The position numbers and the translations under genes were made by a program. Below, piece by piece: positions 1 through 7,019 of a stretch of DNA of 15,363 nt (within the stretch, counting starts at the first letter, position 1; each line of letters opens with the position of its first letter). Under the pieces are notes generated by a model. It was given only the letters and a program-made list of their open reading frames with translations. It was not told the DNA's origin and ran no database searches. This DNA comes from JAKJEP01 sp964580995 (GTDB lineage Bacteria; Planctomycetota; Phycisphaerae; Sedimentisphaerales; SM23-30), in NCBI GenBank assembly GCA_964580995.1, contig CAZOMV010000124.1, positions 1 through 15,363 on the forward strand, written 5' to 3'.

Positions 1-2
1 CG

Positions 3-956
3 GTGCGCTTGTGCAGTTGGCTGCAGAATGGGGATGGGAATTATTATTATTTTAGCGGCGGGCCGACGATCTATATTACCAATTATCACCTTTGGCGGGG
101 CGGTTTGCGGACGATGCGGCTGCCAAGCGATTCGCCGGTACTGGCCGCTTTTCTTGATGAGATGGAGGGGGCGATAGCGGGTGTGGAGCAAGAGCGGGAT
201 GGGAATGGTTTGCTGGCGGGCATGATCGACCGGCGTTTTGCGGATGCTCGCGATTTCCAGACGGAGTATACATACAATACGATTGCGGCGGAGTTTTTTG
301 CGTATAACTGGCCGGCGGAGGTTCCCGTTGAGGATCAGCGGGATGAGATGCATACGCGCGGCTGGACCTATTATGAAATCAGCGGCGAAATGAACGGACA
401 GCCAGTCAAGGGCGGGGGGGTCATACCGTTTGTCTATCACGCGGTCCGGGAACACCCGGCGTGGTTGCGGCTGGAGGTGGGAGAAGATTGGCGGTATGTG
501 GATAGCCGGCAGGGGGCGTATGTGTGCCGGGCCGATGGGGAGTGTGTGGGCCGGTTCCCGGCGGGGACCTTTATGAAGGGCTGGATGCGGCCGTGGATGG
601 GATTGCACGTGGTGGATCTGGTGCGGCGGGATGCGGCGGCGGCTCGTTTGCGCTTTGAGACGGTCGCCTCGGGGGAGGAAGGGAACGAACATGCGGAGAT
701 TTTTGTTTATGACGATCGATCGGAGGCAAGGTTGAAATATGCCATCGATATGGAAGACGACCGGATGGATGATATTGAGTTTGATTGGCCGGCGGAAAGC
801 GGCGGCGGGGGAGCCATTCATTTTCGTTATTACGATGACATCCGTACTTTGCAGAACGAGCTGGTTGAACCGGTTGAGCTGTCAGGGGCGGCGGCTCAAC
901 CGGCCATTGAAAATGCGGGGATGGGGTGGCTGTTCCGGTTGGGGATAAGGGATTAG
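3..956 (+). CDS. Hypothetical protein, probably 5'-truncated by the window edge
   Basis: This open frame covers 317 codons from the first bases of the window to a TAG stop. The apparent GTG start at base 3 is probably not the true start, because the frame is open to the window edge and no ribosome binding site can be seen. I do not recognise the family. The protein is soluble-looking, rich in Trp, Tyr, Arg and acidic residues, with no obvious membrane segment in the visible part. A conserved-looking stretch at residues about 120-215 contains GGGVIPF, HPAWLRLEVG and an arginine pair followed by DAAAARLRFE. The C-terminal third is acidic (DMEDDRMDD). Its stop overlaps the feoB stop by 3 bases on the opposite strand, so the two genes converge with no room for a terminator. 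Coding status is well supported by length; function is unknown. Confidence 0.72.
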   Translation: MRLCSWLQNGDGNYYYFSGGPTIYITNYHLWRGGLRTMRLPSDSPVLAAFLDEMEGAIAGVEQERDGNGLLAGMIDRRFADARDFQTEYTYNTIAAEFFAYNWPAEVPVEDQRDEMHTRGWTYYEISGEMNGQPVKGGGVIPFVYHAVREHPAWLRLEVGEDWRYVDSRQGAYVCRADGECVGRFPAGTFMKGWMRPWMGLHVVDLVRRDAAAARLRFETVASGEEGNEHAEIFVYDDRSEARLKYAIDMEDDRMDDIEFDWPAESGGGGAIHFRYYDDIRTLQNELVEPVELSGAAAQPAIENAGMGWLFRLGIRD

Positions 957-3103
957 CTGGAGCCGAGGCGGAGGAGGGAGCCGAGTTGGAAGACCAGGGT
1001 GGTGAGGATATAGGCGATGAGGGTGAGGCCCCAGAACTGGAACATGGCCCAGGACCATTTTCCGCTTTCGCGGCGGGTGACGGCGACGGTGGCCATGCAG
1101 GGGGTGGCAATCAGGCAGAAGAGCATGATGCAGAAGCCGGTGAGGGGGGTGTAGTTGGCCTTTAGTTGATTGCGGAGGGATTCGGAGGCGTCCTGGGATT
1201 GGCTGGGGTCGGGATTTTCGTCCGCGAGGGAATAGACGATGCCCATCTGGGAGACGAATAATTCTTTGGCGGCGAAGGAGCCGATGAGGGCGGTGCCGAT
1301 TTTCCAGTCGAAACCCATGGGTTTCAGGACCGGCTCGATGGTTCGGCCGAGGCGGCCGGCGAAGGAATGCCGCAATTCGTATTCGGCTTTTTGCGGGCCG
1401 GGGAGGGAAGCCAGTTTGTCCGGAGAAGGTTTGGGGAACGAGGTCAAGGCCCACATGAGGATGGACATGAGCAGGATGATGGTGCCGGCTTTCTGGAGAT
1501 AGGCCCAGCTACGCTGCCACATATGGAGGACGACGGCCTTGAAGGTGGGGATGCGGTAGGGGGACAGTTCCAGGACGAAGGGGGAGGTCTCGCCTTTGAA
1601 GAGCGTGGAGCGCAGCAGCCGGGCGCAGAGGACGGCCACGAGGATGCCGATGATGTAGATGGCGTACATGACCAGGGCGGCCCGGGGACCGGAGAAGAAG
1701 GCGGGGATGATGAGCATGTATATGGTCAGGCGGGCGCCGCAGCTCATCAGCGGCAGGACCAGCATAGTGGTCAGCCGGTCGCGCTGGTTATCCAGTACAC
1801 GCGTCCCCAATATTCCGGGGACCGAGCAGCCGAAGCCGGTGAGCATGGGGATAAAGCTTTTGCCGTGCAGGCCGACCCATTTCATCATGCGGTCCATGAT
1901 GAAGGCGGCGCGGGCCATGTAGCCGGTGTCTTCGAGCATGGCCAGGGCCAGGAAGAGGAGCATGATATTGGGCAGAAACACGATGACACCGCCGACGCCG
2001 GCAATGATGCCGTCGGTGAGGAGAGATCGCAGGGTTTGCCATTGTCCGGCGGGCCAGGCCTCGTTGAGACGGGCGGCCAGGAAGCCGATGCCGGTTTCGA
2101 TCCAGCCCATGGGGTATTCGCCGACGGTGAAGACCAGCCAGAAGGTCAGGTACATCATCAGGGCGAAAATGGGAAGTCCCAGCAGGCGGTTGGTGAGGAT
2201 CAGGTCGATTTTGTCGGAGTAATTGGCGCGGACCTCGGCGGTCAGGCGGATGACACTGCGGCACACGCCCCGCACAAAACCGTACCGCTGCTCGGCGATG
2301 ATGGTTTCCGGGTCTTCCCCGAAGAGGCTGTTCAGGTATTTCTGGCTGAGCTGGACCTGTTCCGCCAGCGAATCCCAGAGATGGGTTTGCTGGAGGTGCT
2401 GGACGATATTTTGATCGTTTTCCAGCAGTTTGATCGCCAGCCATTTGGGGGAATCGGTCAGGGCGGCTGGTTTGGCGCCGGGAGCCTGGCCGCCGGGGAG
2501 GGAATTCCGGCTGTCCTCAATCGCCTGGCTGATTTTCTGCAATTCGGTTTCAATGGCATCGCCATAGCGGATCGGGGGGGTATCATGGCTGGACCAGCGG
2601 CCGGTGCCGACTTCGATCACTTTGTCCAACAGTTCTTTCATGCCCAGGTCGCGGGTGCCGATCGTGGGAACGACGGGGGCGCCGAAATCCTGGCTCAATA
2701 TCTCCAGGTTCACCTGCAGTCCCCGTTTATCCATCTCATCGGCCATATTGAGGGCGATGACCATGGGGACGGCCAGTTCCCGGAGCTGAACTGTCAGATA
2801 GAGGTTGCGTTCGAGATTGGTGCCGTCGGTGACATTGATGACGACATCGGGTTTTTCGTGCAGCAGATAATCGCGGGCGACGATTTCTTCGATGGAATAG
2901 GCGGAGAGCGAGTAGGTGCCGGGCAGATCGACGATGCGAAAGCGATAGTTGTTGTAGCGGCAAATGCCCTCTTTGGTTTCAACGGTGACGCCGCCGTAGT
3001 TGCCCACCCGCTGATGGGAGCCGGTCAGGCTGTTAAAGAGAGTAGTCTTACCCGAATTGGGGTTGCCGCAAAGAGCGACGGTAATAATTTTATGTTTTTC
3101 CAT
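953..3103 (-). CDS. feoB: Ferrous iron transport protein B (FeoB)
   Basis: FeoB is the GTPase-coupled inner-membrane permease for Fe(II). The 716-residue protein opens with a complete G domain: G1 GNPNSGKT (residues 13-20), G2 Thr40, G3 DLPG (59-62) and G4 NMAD (119-122). A helical linker (about 180-295) leads to the polytopic membrane part. There the two gate motifs are clear: GFGCSVPG around Cys426 and PLMSCGARLTIY around Cys455. A further conserved segment near 669-681 (CMATVAVTRRESG) is also typical of FeoB. The switch I area reads GNYGGVTVE where GNWPGVTVE is common, a mild variation. Length is normal and there is no Cys-rich C-terminal tail. Only 6 bp separate its ATG from the feoA stop and no strong Shine-Dalgarno is seen, so translation is probably coupled to feoA. 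It is the last gene of the leftward iron operon; no feoC is present. Confidence 0.97.
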   Translation of the reverse strand: MEKHKIITVALCGNPNSGKTTLFNSLTGSHQRVGNYGGVTVETKEGICRYNNYRFRIVDLPGTYSLSAYSIEEIVARDYLLHEKPDVVINVTDGTNLERNLYLTVQLRELAVPMVIALNMADEMDKRGLQVNLEILSQDFGAPVVPTIGTRDLGMKELLDKVIEVGTGRWSSHDTPPIRYGDAIETELQKISQAIEDSRNSLPGGQAPGAKPAALTDSPKWLAIKLLENDQNIVQHLQQTHLWDSLAEQVQLSQKYLNSLFGEDPETIIAEQRYGFVRGVCRSVIRLTAEVRANYSDKIDLILTNRLLGLPIFALMMYLTFWLVFTVGEYPMGWIETGIGFLAARLNEAWPAGQWQTLRSLLTDGIIAGVGGVIVFLPNIMLLFLALAMLEDTGYMARAAFIMDRMMKWVGLHGKSFIPMLTGFGCSVPGILGTRVLDNQRDRLTTMLVLPLMSCGARLTIYMLIIPAFFSGPRAALVMYAIYIIGILVAVLCARLLRSTLFKGETSPFVLELSPYRIPTFKAVVLHMWQRSWAYLQKAGTIILLMSILMWALTSFPKPSPDKLASLPGPQKAEYELRHSFAGRLGRTIEPVLKPMGFDWKIGTALIGSFAAKELFVSQMGIVYSLADENPDPSQSQDASESLRNQLKANYTPLTGFCIMLFCLIATPCMATVAVTRRESGKWSWAMFQFWGLTLIAYILTTLVFQLGSLLRLGSS

Positions 3104-3109
3104 TTTGTT

Positions 3110-3343
3110 TCAGGTTTCCAGCAAGACGTCCTGGGCCTCATTTCTACGCAGACTGACGTGATAACCTTTGACAATGTATTCGGCGGGGTCAGCCAGCGGC
3201 GCCAATTTGACTTTTTGAATGGTTTCGCCTTTGACCAGGCCCATTTCGAGCAAACGTTTTTTGATGGGACTGGTATTGCGGATACGAACGATGATGCCTT
3301 TGGCTCCGGGGGCCAGATCAGCAAGCGTTTTTTGATTTTCCAT
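3110..3343 (-). CDS. feoA: Ferrous iron transport protein A (FeoA)
   Basis: FeoA is a small cytosolic SH3-fold protein that supports FeoB-mediated Fe(II) uptake. The 77-residue chain is typical in length and pattern: an N-terminal LADLAPGAKG turn, then the basic helix with RLLEMGLVKGE (residues about 30-40), then strands ending in a segment that contains VSLRRNEAQDVLL. The ATG at 3343 is preceded on the minus strand by an AAGGG-like site about 12-13 bases upstream. It lies 48 bp after the regulator stop and 6 bp before feoB, all on one strand, so the three genes form an operon. The upstream regulator carries a second FeoA-type domain at its own C terminus, so the operon encodes this fold twice. 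Confidence 0.95.
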   Translation of the reverse strand: MENQKTLADLAPGAKGIIVRIRNTSPIKKRLLEMGLVKGETIQKVKLAPLADPAEYIVKGYHVSLRRNEAQDVLLET

Positions 3344-3391
3344 GCCGTTTTTTCCCTTTGGTGTAAAGACGATTCCTTATCCGCATCCAAC

Positions 3392-4702
3392 TTAATTCCT
3401 TCTTTTCTCCATCGCATGGCGATGCCGATAGCGCATGCCGCCATGAATTGCCGCTCCCGGTTCTATGTTGATATTTATCACTTTTATTTTCTGGGCGGTC
3501 TGCCGGTCTATCATTACCCGGCTGGCCCCGATCATCAGAATAATATTATCCCCGCAGCATTTGTCGCTGAGAATTTCCCCGATGATTCCTTTGCCAAGCC
3601 CCAGTTCCGTAATGCGAAGCTGGGTTTTTTTATCGGCATTGATGCGAACGATGGACACAATCTCACCGGCCAGACATTCGTCCAGGCTGCGGATTTGCGA
3701 TTCCATGTTGATACAATCCCGGCAGACGCCGTAAATATTTAAATGATGACGCAGCAGCCGAAAATCCGCCCGCCGGGCGGTTTCCATCTGGAGCGATTCG
3801 ATTCGCGGATCGAAAAATTCCACAATCGCGCCGCATTTCACACAATACAAATGGTCATGGTGTGACTCGGGGTGAAAATGCTCATACACGGTTTGATTAT
3901 TGAGGCGCAAAATACGGGCCAGTTTATGCTCGCAGAGCAGTTCCATGGCCTTTTCCACGGCTTCCCTGGTGACCTCTTTATTTTTATTGCGGGCCTGTGC
4001 CTGAATTTCCTCCAGGGTCTGATGGCGTTCGGTGGTGAGAAAGGTTTCCGCAGCGGCCGCCTCCGCCTCGCTTAGCTCACTGCCGCTTTCCCGCAGGATT
4101 TCCTCCAGCCGGTCCAGTACATGGATGTCGCGGCCTTTGCGGACCTTGGGCAGTTCTTCGCTAAGAGGTTCATCGGGTACCACCTGGCCGCATTCCTTTT
4201 CGATTTGCTCCCGGCACTGTTCCAGACACTCCCCGCAATTGGCATGTTTTTCCCCCTCGCCGCAAAAAAGGCCGAAACCTTTCATCCATTGGCGACCGGC
4301 CCGCGGGCATTTATCCAGAAATTCCACAAAGCGGTTCATTCGCTCGAGGACTTCTTTATCGACGACATGTTCCATGCGGCAGGCATTGGCTTCGGCCATA
4401 TCCTCTTCGACGGATAAAACCTCTTTCAAAAAAGTTTTTATTTTTTCATGCCGTCCCGCCACCCGTCGGGCTATTTTTTCGCCTTTTTCCGTCAAGGAGA
4501 TGGTCTCATAGGGTTTATAATTGATTAAACCTCTCTCTGACAACTGGTTCAGTGCCCAGGAAACGCTGGACTTGGCTACCTTCAAATATTCGGCAATCTG
4601 ATTGGCATGAACTCCCTGGTGATTTTGAGAAATCAGAAATACGGCTTCTACATAATCTTCCAGGCTGGCACTTAATTCTTTATTTTCCATAGTATTATAC
4701 AT
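3392..4702 (-). CDS. DtxR-Fur-FeoA fusion metalloregulator
   Basis: A single 436-residue frame joins modules that are normally separate. Residues 11-75 form a DtxR/MntR winged helix (EDYVE start, then a KVAKSSVSWALNQL recognition region and a SLTEKG wing). Residues 76-150 are the DtxR dimerisation/metal domain with likely ligands Asp16, Glu19, His85, Cys108, Glu111 and His112. A Cys-rich stretch follows (Cys132, 147, 156, 159, 163, 171). Residues about 190-332 resemble Fur: HHDH at 281-284, CxxC at 287/290, Glu302, His319 and CxxC at 327/330. Residues about 336-412 are an SH3/FeoA domain (RITELGLGKG). The tail is rich in His and Arg. Expected role: iron-dependent repressor of this operon, which also holds feoA and feoB. 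The first ATG was chosen because a good promoter lies just upstream; Met5 is an alternative start. The fusion is directly visible; metal preference is inferred. Confidence 0.93.
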   Translation of the reverse strand: MYNTMENKELSASLEDYVEAVFLISQNHQGVHANQIAEYLKVAKSSVSWALNQLSERGLINYKPYETISLTEKGEKIARRVAGRHEKIKTFLKEVLSVEEDMAEANACRMEHVVDKEVLERMNRFVEFLDKCPRAGRQWMKGFGLFCGEGEKHANCGECLEQCREQIEKECGQVVPDEPLSEELPKVRKGRDIHVLDRLEEILRESGSELSEAEAAAAETFLTTERHQTLEEIQAQARNKNKEVTREAVEKAMELLCEHKLARILRLNNQTVYEHFHPESHHDHLYCVKCGAIVEFFDPRIESLQMETARRADFRLLRHHLNIYGVCRDCINMESQIRSLDECLAGEIVSIVRINADKKTQLRITELGLGKGIIGEILSDKCCGDNIILMIGASRVMIDRQTAQKIKVININIEPGAAIHGGMRYRHRHAMEKRRN

Positions 4703-4724
4703 CCATTTCTTACATCTGATTCAA

Positions 4725-4753
4725 ATTGTACGGCGCGTCGAACTTTTTGTCAA
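4725..4753 (-). promoter_or_regulatory. Promoter of the regulator-feoA-feoB operon
   Basis: On the minus strand a consensus -35 TTGACA (4748-4753) is followed after exactly 17 bases by TACAAT (4725-4730), one mismatch from the consensus -10. Transcription would begin near 4718, leaving a leader of about 16 bases before the regulator ATG. The match is strong enough that regulation is probably by repression. The call comes from sequence pattern only. Confidence 0.75.
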
Positions 4754-4767
4754 CCGAATATTTAGTT
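4752..4767. promoter_or_regulatory. Candidate operator of the iron regulator
   Basis: A 16-base hyphenated palindrome of form AAC-N2-AATATT-N2-GTT, symmetric at 12 of 16 positions, overlaps the upstream edge of the -35 box of the feo operon promoter. A DtxR-type dimer bound here would block RNA polymerase. It does not closely match textbook Fur or DtxR boxes, so the assignment rests on symmetry and position. Confidence 0.35.
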
Positions 4768-4796
4768 TTTTAAGGCATTTCAGGATAAAAGCCCGC

Positions 4797-4825
4797 TTGA
4801 CATGTGAATAAGTTATTAATATATT
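4797..4825 (+). promoter_or_regulatory. Promoter of the tetR-efflux-photolyase operon
   Basis: TTGACA (4797-4802), a 17-base spacer and TATATT (4820-4825) make a near-perfect sigma70-type promoter firing rightwards, with an expected start near 4832. The leader to the TetR ATG is about 37 bases and contains no clear Shine-Dalgarno. The -10 box sits inside the inverted repeat described separately, which suggests tight repression. Confidence 0.78.
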
Positions 4826-4849
4826 GAATTTTTATTCACAATATGAATA
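4803..4849. promoter_or_regulatory. Inverted-repeat operators for the TetR repressor
   Basis: TGTGAATAA (4803-4811) is matched exactly by its reverse complement TTATTCACA (4832-4840), bracketing the -10 box. The right arm is also half of a second palindrome, TATTCA-N5-TGAATA (4833-4849), lying on the expected transcription start. A further related half-site, TGTGAAATA (4861-4869), runs into the tetR start codon. TetR-family repressors usually bind such palindromes next to their own gene; the binding itself is inferred. Confidence 0.6.
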
Positions 4850-4868
4850 TGTCGGTAAAATGTGAAAT

Positions 4869-5492
4869 ATGAAAAATTTGACCAATCGCAAAGAGCGTGA
4901 GAAAATCCGTCACCGGGAAGAAATTTTGGGCGCTGCCGAAGAAATCTTTGCCGAGAAAGGATTTCACCGGGCGACGGTGGAAGATGTCGCCGCCAAGGCC
5001 GAATTTTCGGTGGGGACCATCTATAATCTCTTCTCCAACAAGGAAGATTTATACCAATCGCTTATTAAGCAGCGCTGCCAGGAAATCAGCGATGAGGCTC
5101 ATCTGGCTCTGAATCAGGCGGCGGACCCGATTTCCATGGTCGAAAGCTTCATCCAGGCCAAAATCGACATTTTTGCCAAATATCAGTCCTTCATGAAACT
5201 TTATACCCGGGAAAGAATGGGGGACCGGTTTTCCAATAACGAACTCTGGCGGGAAACGGTGGCGCCTTTGTATGAGCAAATCCGGGATCGCATGATCGTT
5301 TCGTTTCAAAACGGCATTGCCGCCGGTTCTTTTCCTCCGGATTTGGAACCCTGGGACCTGTATATTGCGCTGGAGGGAATTACCGACGGTTTCCTTTTTG
5401 ACTGGCTCCTCCATCCGGAAAAAGCAACTTTTCAAGACAAATATTCCATTATGCTGAAACTATTTTTTGATGGTATCAGGAAACGGCCATGA
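4869..5492 (+). CDS. TetR/AcrR-family transcriptional repressor
   Basis: The 207-residue protein has the standard TetR layout. An N-terminal helix-turn-helix spans about residues 14-64 (ILGAAEEIFAEKGF, then ATVEDVAAKA, then FSVGTIYNLFSNKEDLY). It is followed by an all-helical ligand-binding and dimerisation domain of the usual size. Family knowledge: such proteins repress a neighbouring transporter operon and release DNA when a small molecule binds. Here the gene is first in the efflux operon, its TGA overlaps the next ATG (ATGA), and inverted repeats cover its promoter, so autoregulation of the whole operon is the simplest reading. The inducer cannot be told from sequence. Translation start: ATG 4869 fits the N terminus well although no clear Shine-Dalgarno precedes it. 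Confidence 0.94.
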   Translation: MKNLTNRKEREKIRHREEILGAAEEIFAEKGFHRATVEDVAAKAEFSVGTIYNLFSNKEDLYQSLIKQRCQEISDEAHLALNQAADPISMVESFIQAKIDIFAKYQSFMKLYTRERMGDRFSNNELWRETVAPLYEQIRDRMIVSFQNGIAAGSFPPDLEPWDLYIALEGITDGFLFDWLLHPEKATFQDKYSIMLKLFFDGIRKRP

Positions 5493-7018
5493 AACTCCCT
5501 ACGTTTTTTACCTCATTGTTTTTCGGACCGTTGCTGACAAGTTTGCTGCTGCTGGCGGGCTGTCCCAGCCAGGATAAAATTGCTCAGGAAGTACAGTCTC
5601 ATCGCCGGCAAAGTCTGGCGGCCCTGCAGCAGGGAACAGCTGAAGATGCCACCTATAAACTGGAAACCGTCAGCGGGGATATCGGGATCGAAAATTGCCT
5701 GGAATTGGCATTGGTTCACAATAAGGATGTGCAGACGGCCAAGCTCAAACTGCTGGAAGCCAAAGGGCAGATGACGGAGGCGATTGCCACCGCGTTACCT
5801 TCCGTGGGTTTCACCGGTTCGGCTTTGCGGAATGACAACAGCGGATTTGTCAACCAGAAGGAGACCTACGATTTGCAGTTGCTGGCCCGCCAGCCGCTCT
5901 ATCTGGGCGGACTGATCCGCACGGCCCTGGATGCCGCGGCGGTGTTTACTTATCTGAAGCAGCAGGAATTGCGGCTGACGATTCAGAATGTCAATCTGGA
6001 GGTCCGCCAGAAATATATTCAGGCCCAACTGGCCAGACAACTGGTGGAGGTGGCTGTGCAGGCCAGACGCGACGCCCAAAAACTGCTGGCCGACACCGAG
6101 ACAAAATTGCGGCTGGGCAGTGCCACCCGCTTTGAAGTCCTGCGGGCCGAGGTTCGCCTGAATGCCATGGAAGCCGACCTGATCCGGCGGGAGAACGAAT
6201 CGCAGATCTCCCTTACCCGCCTGCTCAACGTAATGGGCATCTCGCAGAAAAGTCAGATTAATCTGGCCGATCCGCTTGAATATCAATCTATACCGGCGGA
6301 TGCGGACCAGTGCCTCAGCCTGGCGATTCTGAAACGTCCGGATTTGCTCATGGGCGAAGCGAACATCCGGCTGGCCAAAGACAATGTAGAGGCGGAGAAA
6401 GCGGGCAATCGCCCCAAGGTTTATTTGCAGGGCCTTTACCAGCGGAGTTACCCTGGTTACAGTGCCAGTTTTAATGATTTTTTTGCCGGCTCGGACGATA
6501 CCAACGATCCTGACACTACCAATGACGCCACTGCCGGTTCCCTGGGTGACAAGGAGTGGGAGCGAACCATGAACGGCGGGCTGGTGGTCGAGTGGGCGGT
6601 TTTTGACGGTTTCGCCACCGCCGGCCGGGTCGCGGTAGCCAAAGCCCAGCTTCGCCAGGAGGAAGTCCTCTTGCGAAAGGCCGAGGAGCAGGTTCAGTTG
6701 GAAGTAACGCAGGCTCTTTTGCGGTTGAACAATAGCGAGAAATTTGTCGAGTCGCAAAGCGGGACCGTTACCAATGCCCAGGAGGCCCTTCGTCTGGCCC
6801 AGGTCGGTTTTCGCGAAGGAACCATTACCTCTCTGGATGTGATTGCCGCGGAACTGGCTCTCTCCCAGGCCAGGTCTGATTACCTGCAGGCTGTGCATGA
6901 TTATGAACTGTCGAAATTGATCTTGAATGCGGCGATCGGCACTATCGGGGAACAAGCCATTCCGGTTCCGGCTGCTGCCGCCGATCCCAATAGCCCCCCA
7001 TCTCCCGAGGAAAGCTGA
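5489..7018 (+). CDS. TolC-like outer-membrane efflux lipoprotein
   Basis: This 509-residue protein is the outer-membrane channel of the tripartite efflux system. It begins with a hydrophobic signal peptide ending in a lipobox (LLAG-Cys25), so the mature protein should be lipidated at Cys25. Two outer-membrane-efflux (OEP) repeats follow, with long helices rich in Ala, Leu, Gln and Glu (for example around IENCLELALVHNKDVQTAKL and again near the region with ILKRPDLLMGEANIRLAKDN). An Asp/Thr-rich insert (SDDTNDPDTTND, near residues 336-347) may be an exposed loop. The ATG overlaps the TetR stop and has AGGAAA 5 bases upstream. Length suits the NodT/TolC superfamily. The substrate is unknown. Confidence 0.93.
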   Translation: MKLPTFFTSLFFGPLLTSLLLLAGCPSQDKIAQEVQSHRRQSLAALQQGTAEDATYKLETVSGDIGIENCLELALVHNKDVQTAKLKLLEAKGQMTEAIATALPSVGFTGSALRNDNSGFVNQKETYDLQLLARQPLYLGGLIRTALDAAAVFTYLKQQELRLTIQNVNLEVRQKYIQAQLARQLVEVAVQARRDAQKLLADTETKLRLGSATRFEVLRAEVRLNAMEADLIRRENESQISLTRLLNVMGISQKSQINLADPLEYQSIPADADQCLSLAILKRPDLLMGEANIRLAKDNVEAEKAGNRPKVYLQGLYQRSYPGYSASFNDFFAGSDDTNDPDTTNDATAGSLGDKEWERTMNGGLVVEWAVFDGFATAGRVAVAKAQLRQEEVLLRKAEEQVQLEVTQALLRLNNSEKFVESQSGTVTNAQEALRLAQVGFREGTITSLDVIAAELALSQARSDYLQAVHDYELSKLILNAAIGTIGEQAIPVPAAAADPNSPPSPEES

Positions 7019-7019
7019 T

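Noticed and set aside
1367..3742. A 791-codon plus-strand open frame across feoB, feoA and the regulator
   Set aside because: It lies antisense to three clear genes and reads as repetitive Gly/Asp/Gln/His-rich sequence with no recognisable motif, so it is a codon-bias shadow.
3392..4702. The fusion as an artefact of missed stop codons or frameshift
   Set aside because: One continuous frame holds all domains in full with plausible linkers at both junctions; an error would have to join three intact modules in frame twice.
6927..7019. Upstream in-frame extension of the adaptor start
   Set aside because: It would overlap the outer-membrane protein gene by about 90 bases and place Pro/Arg-rich sequence before the signal anchor; the ATG at 7020 has a good ribosome binding site.
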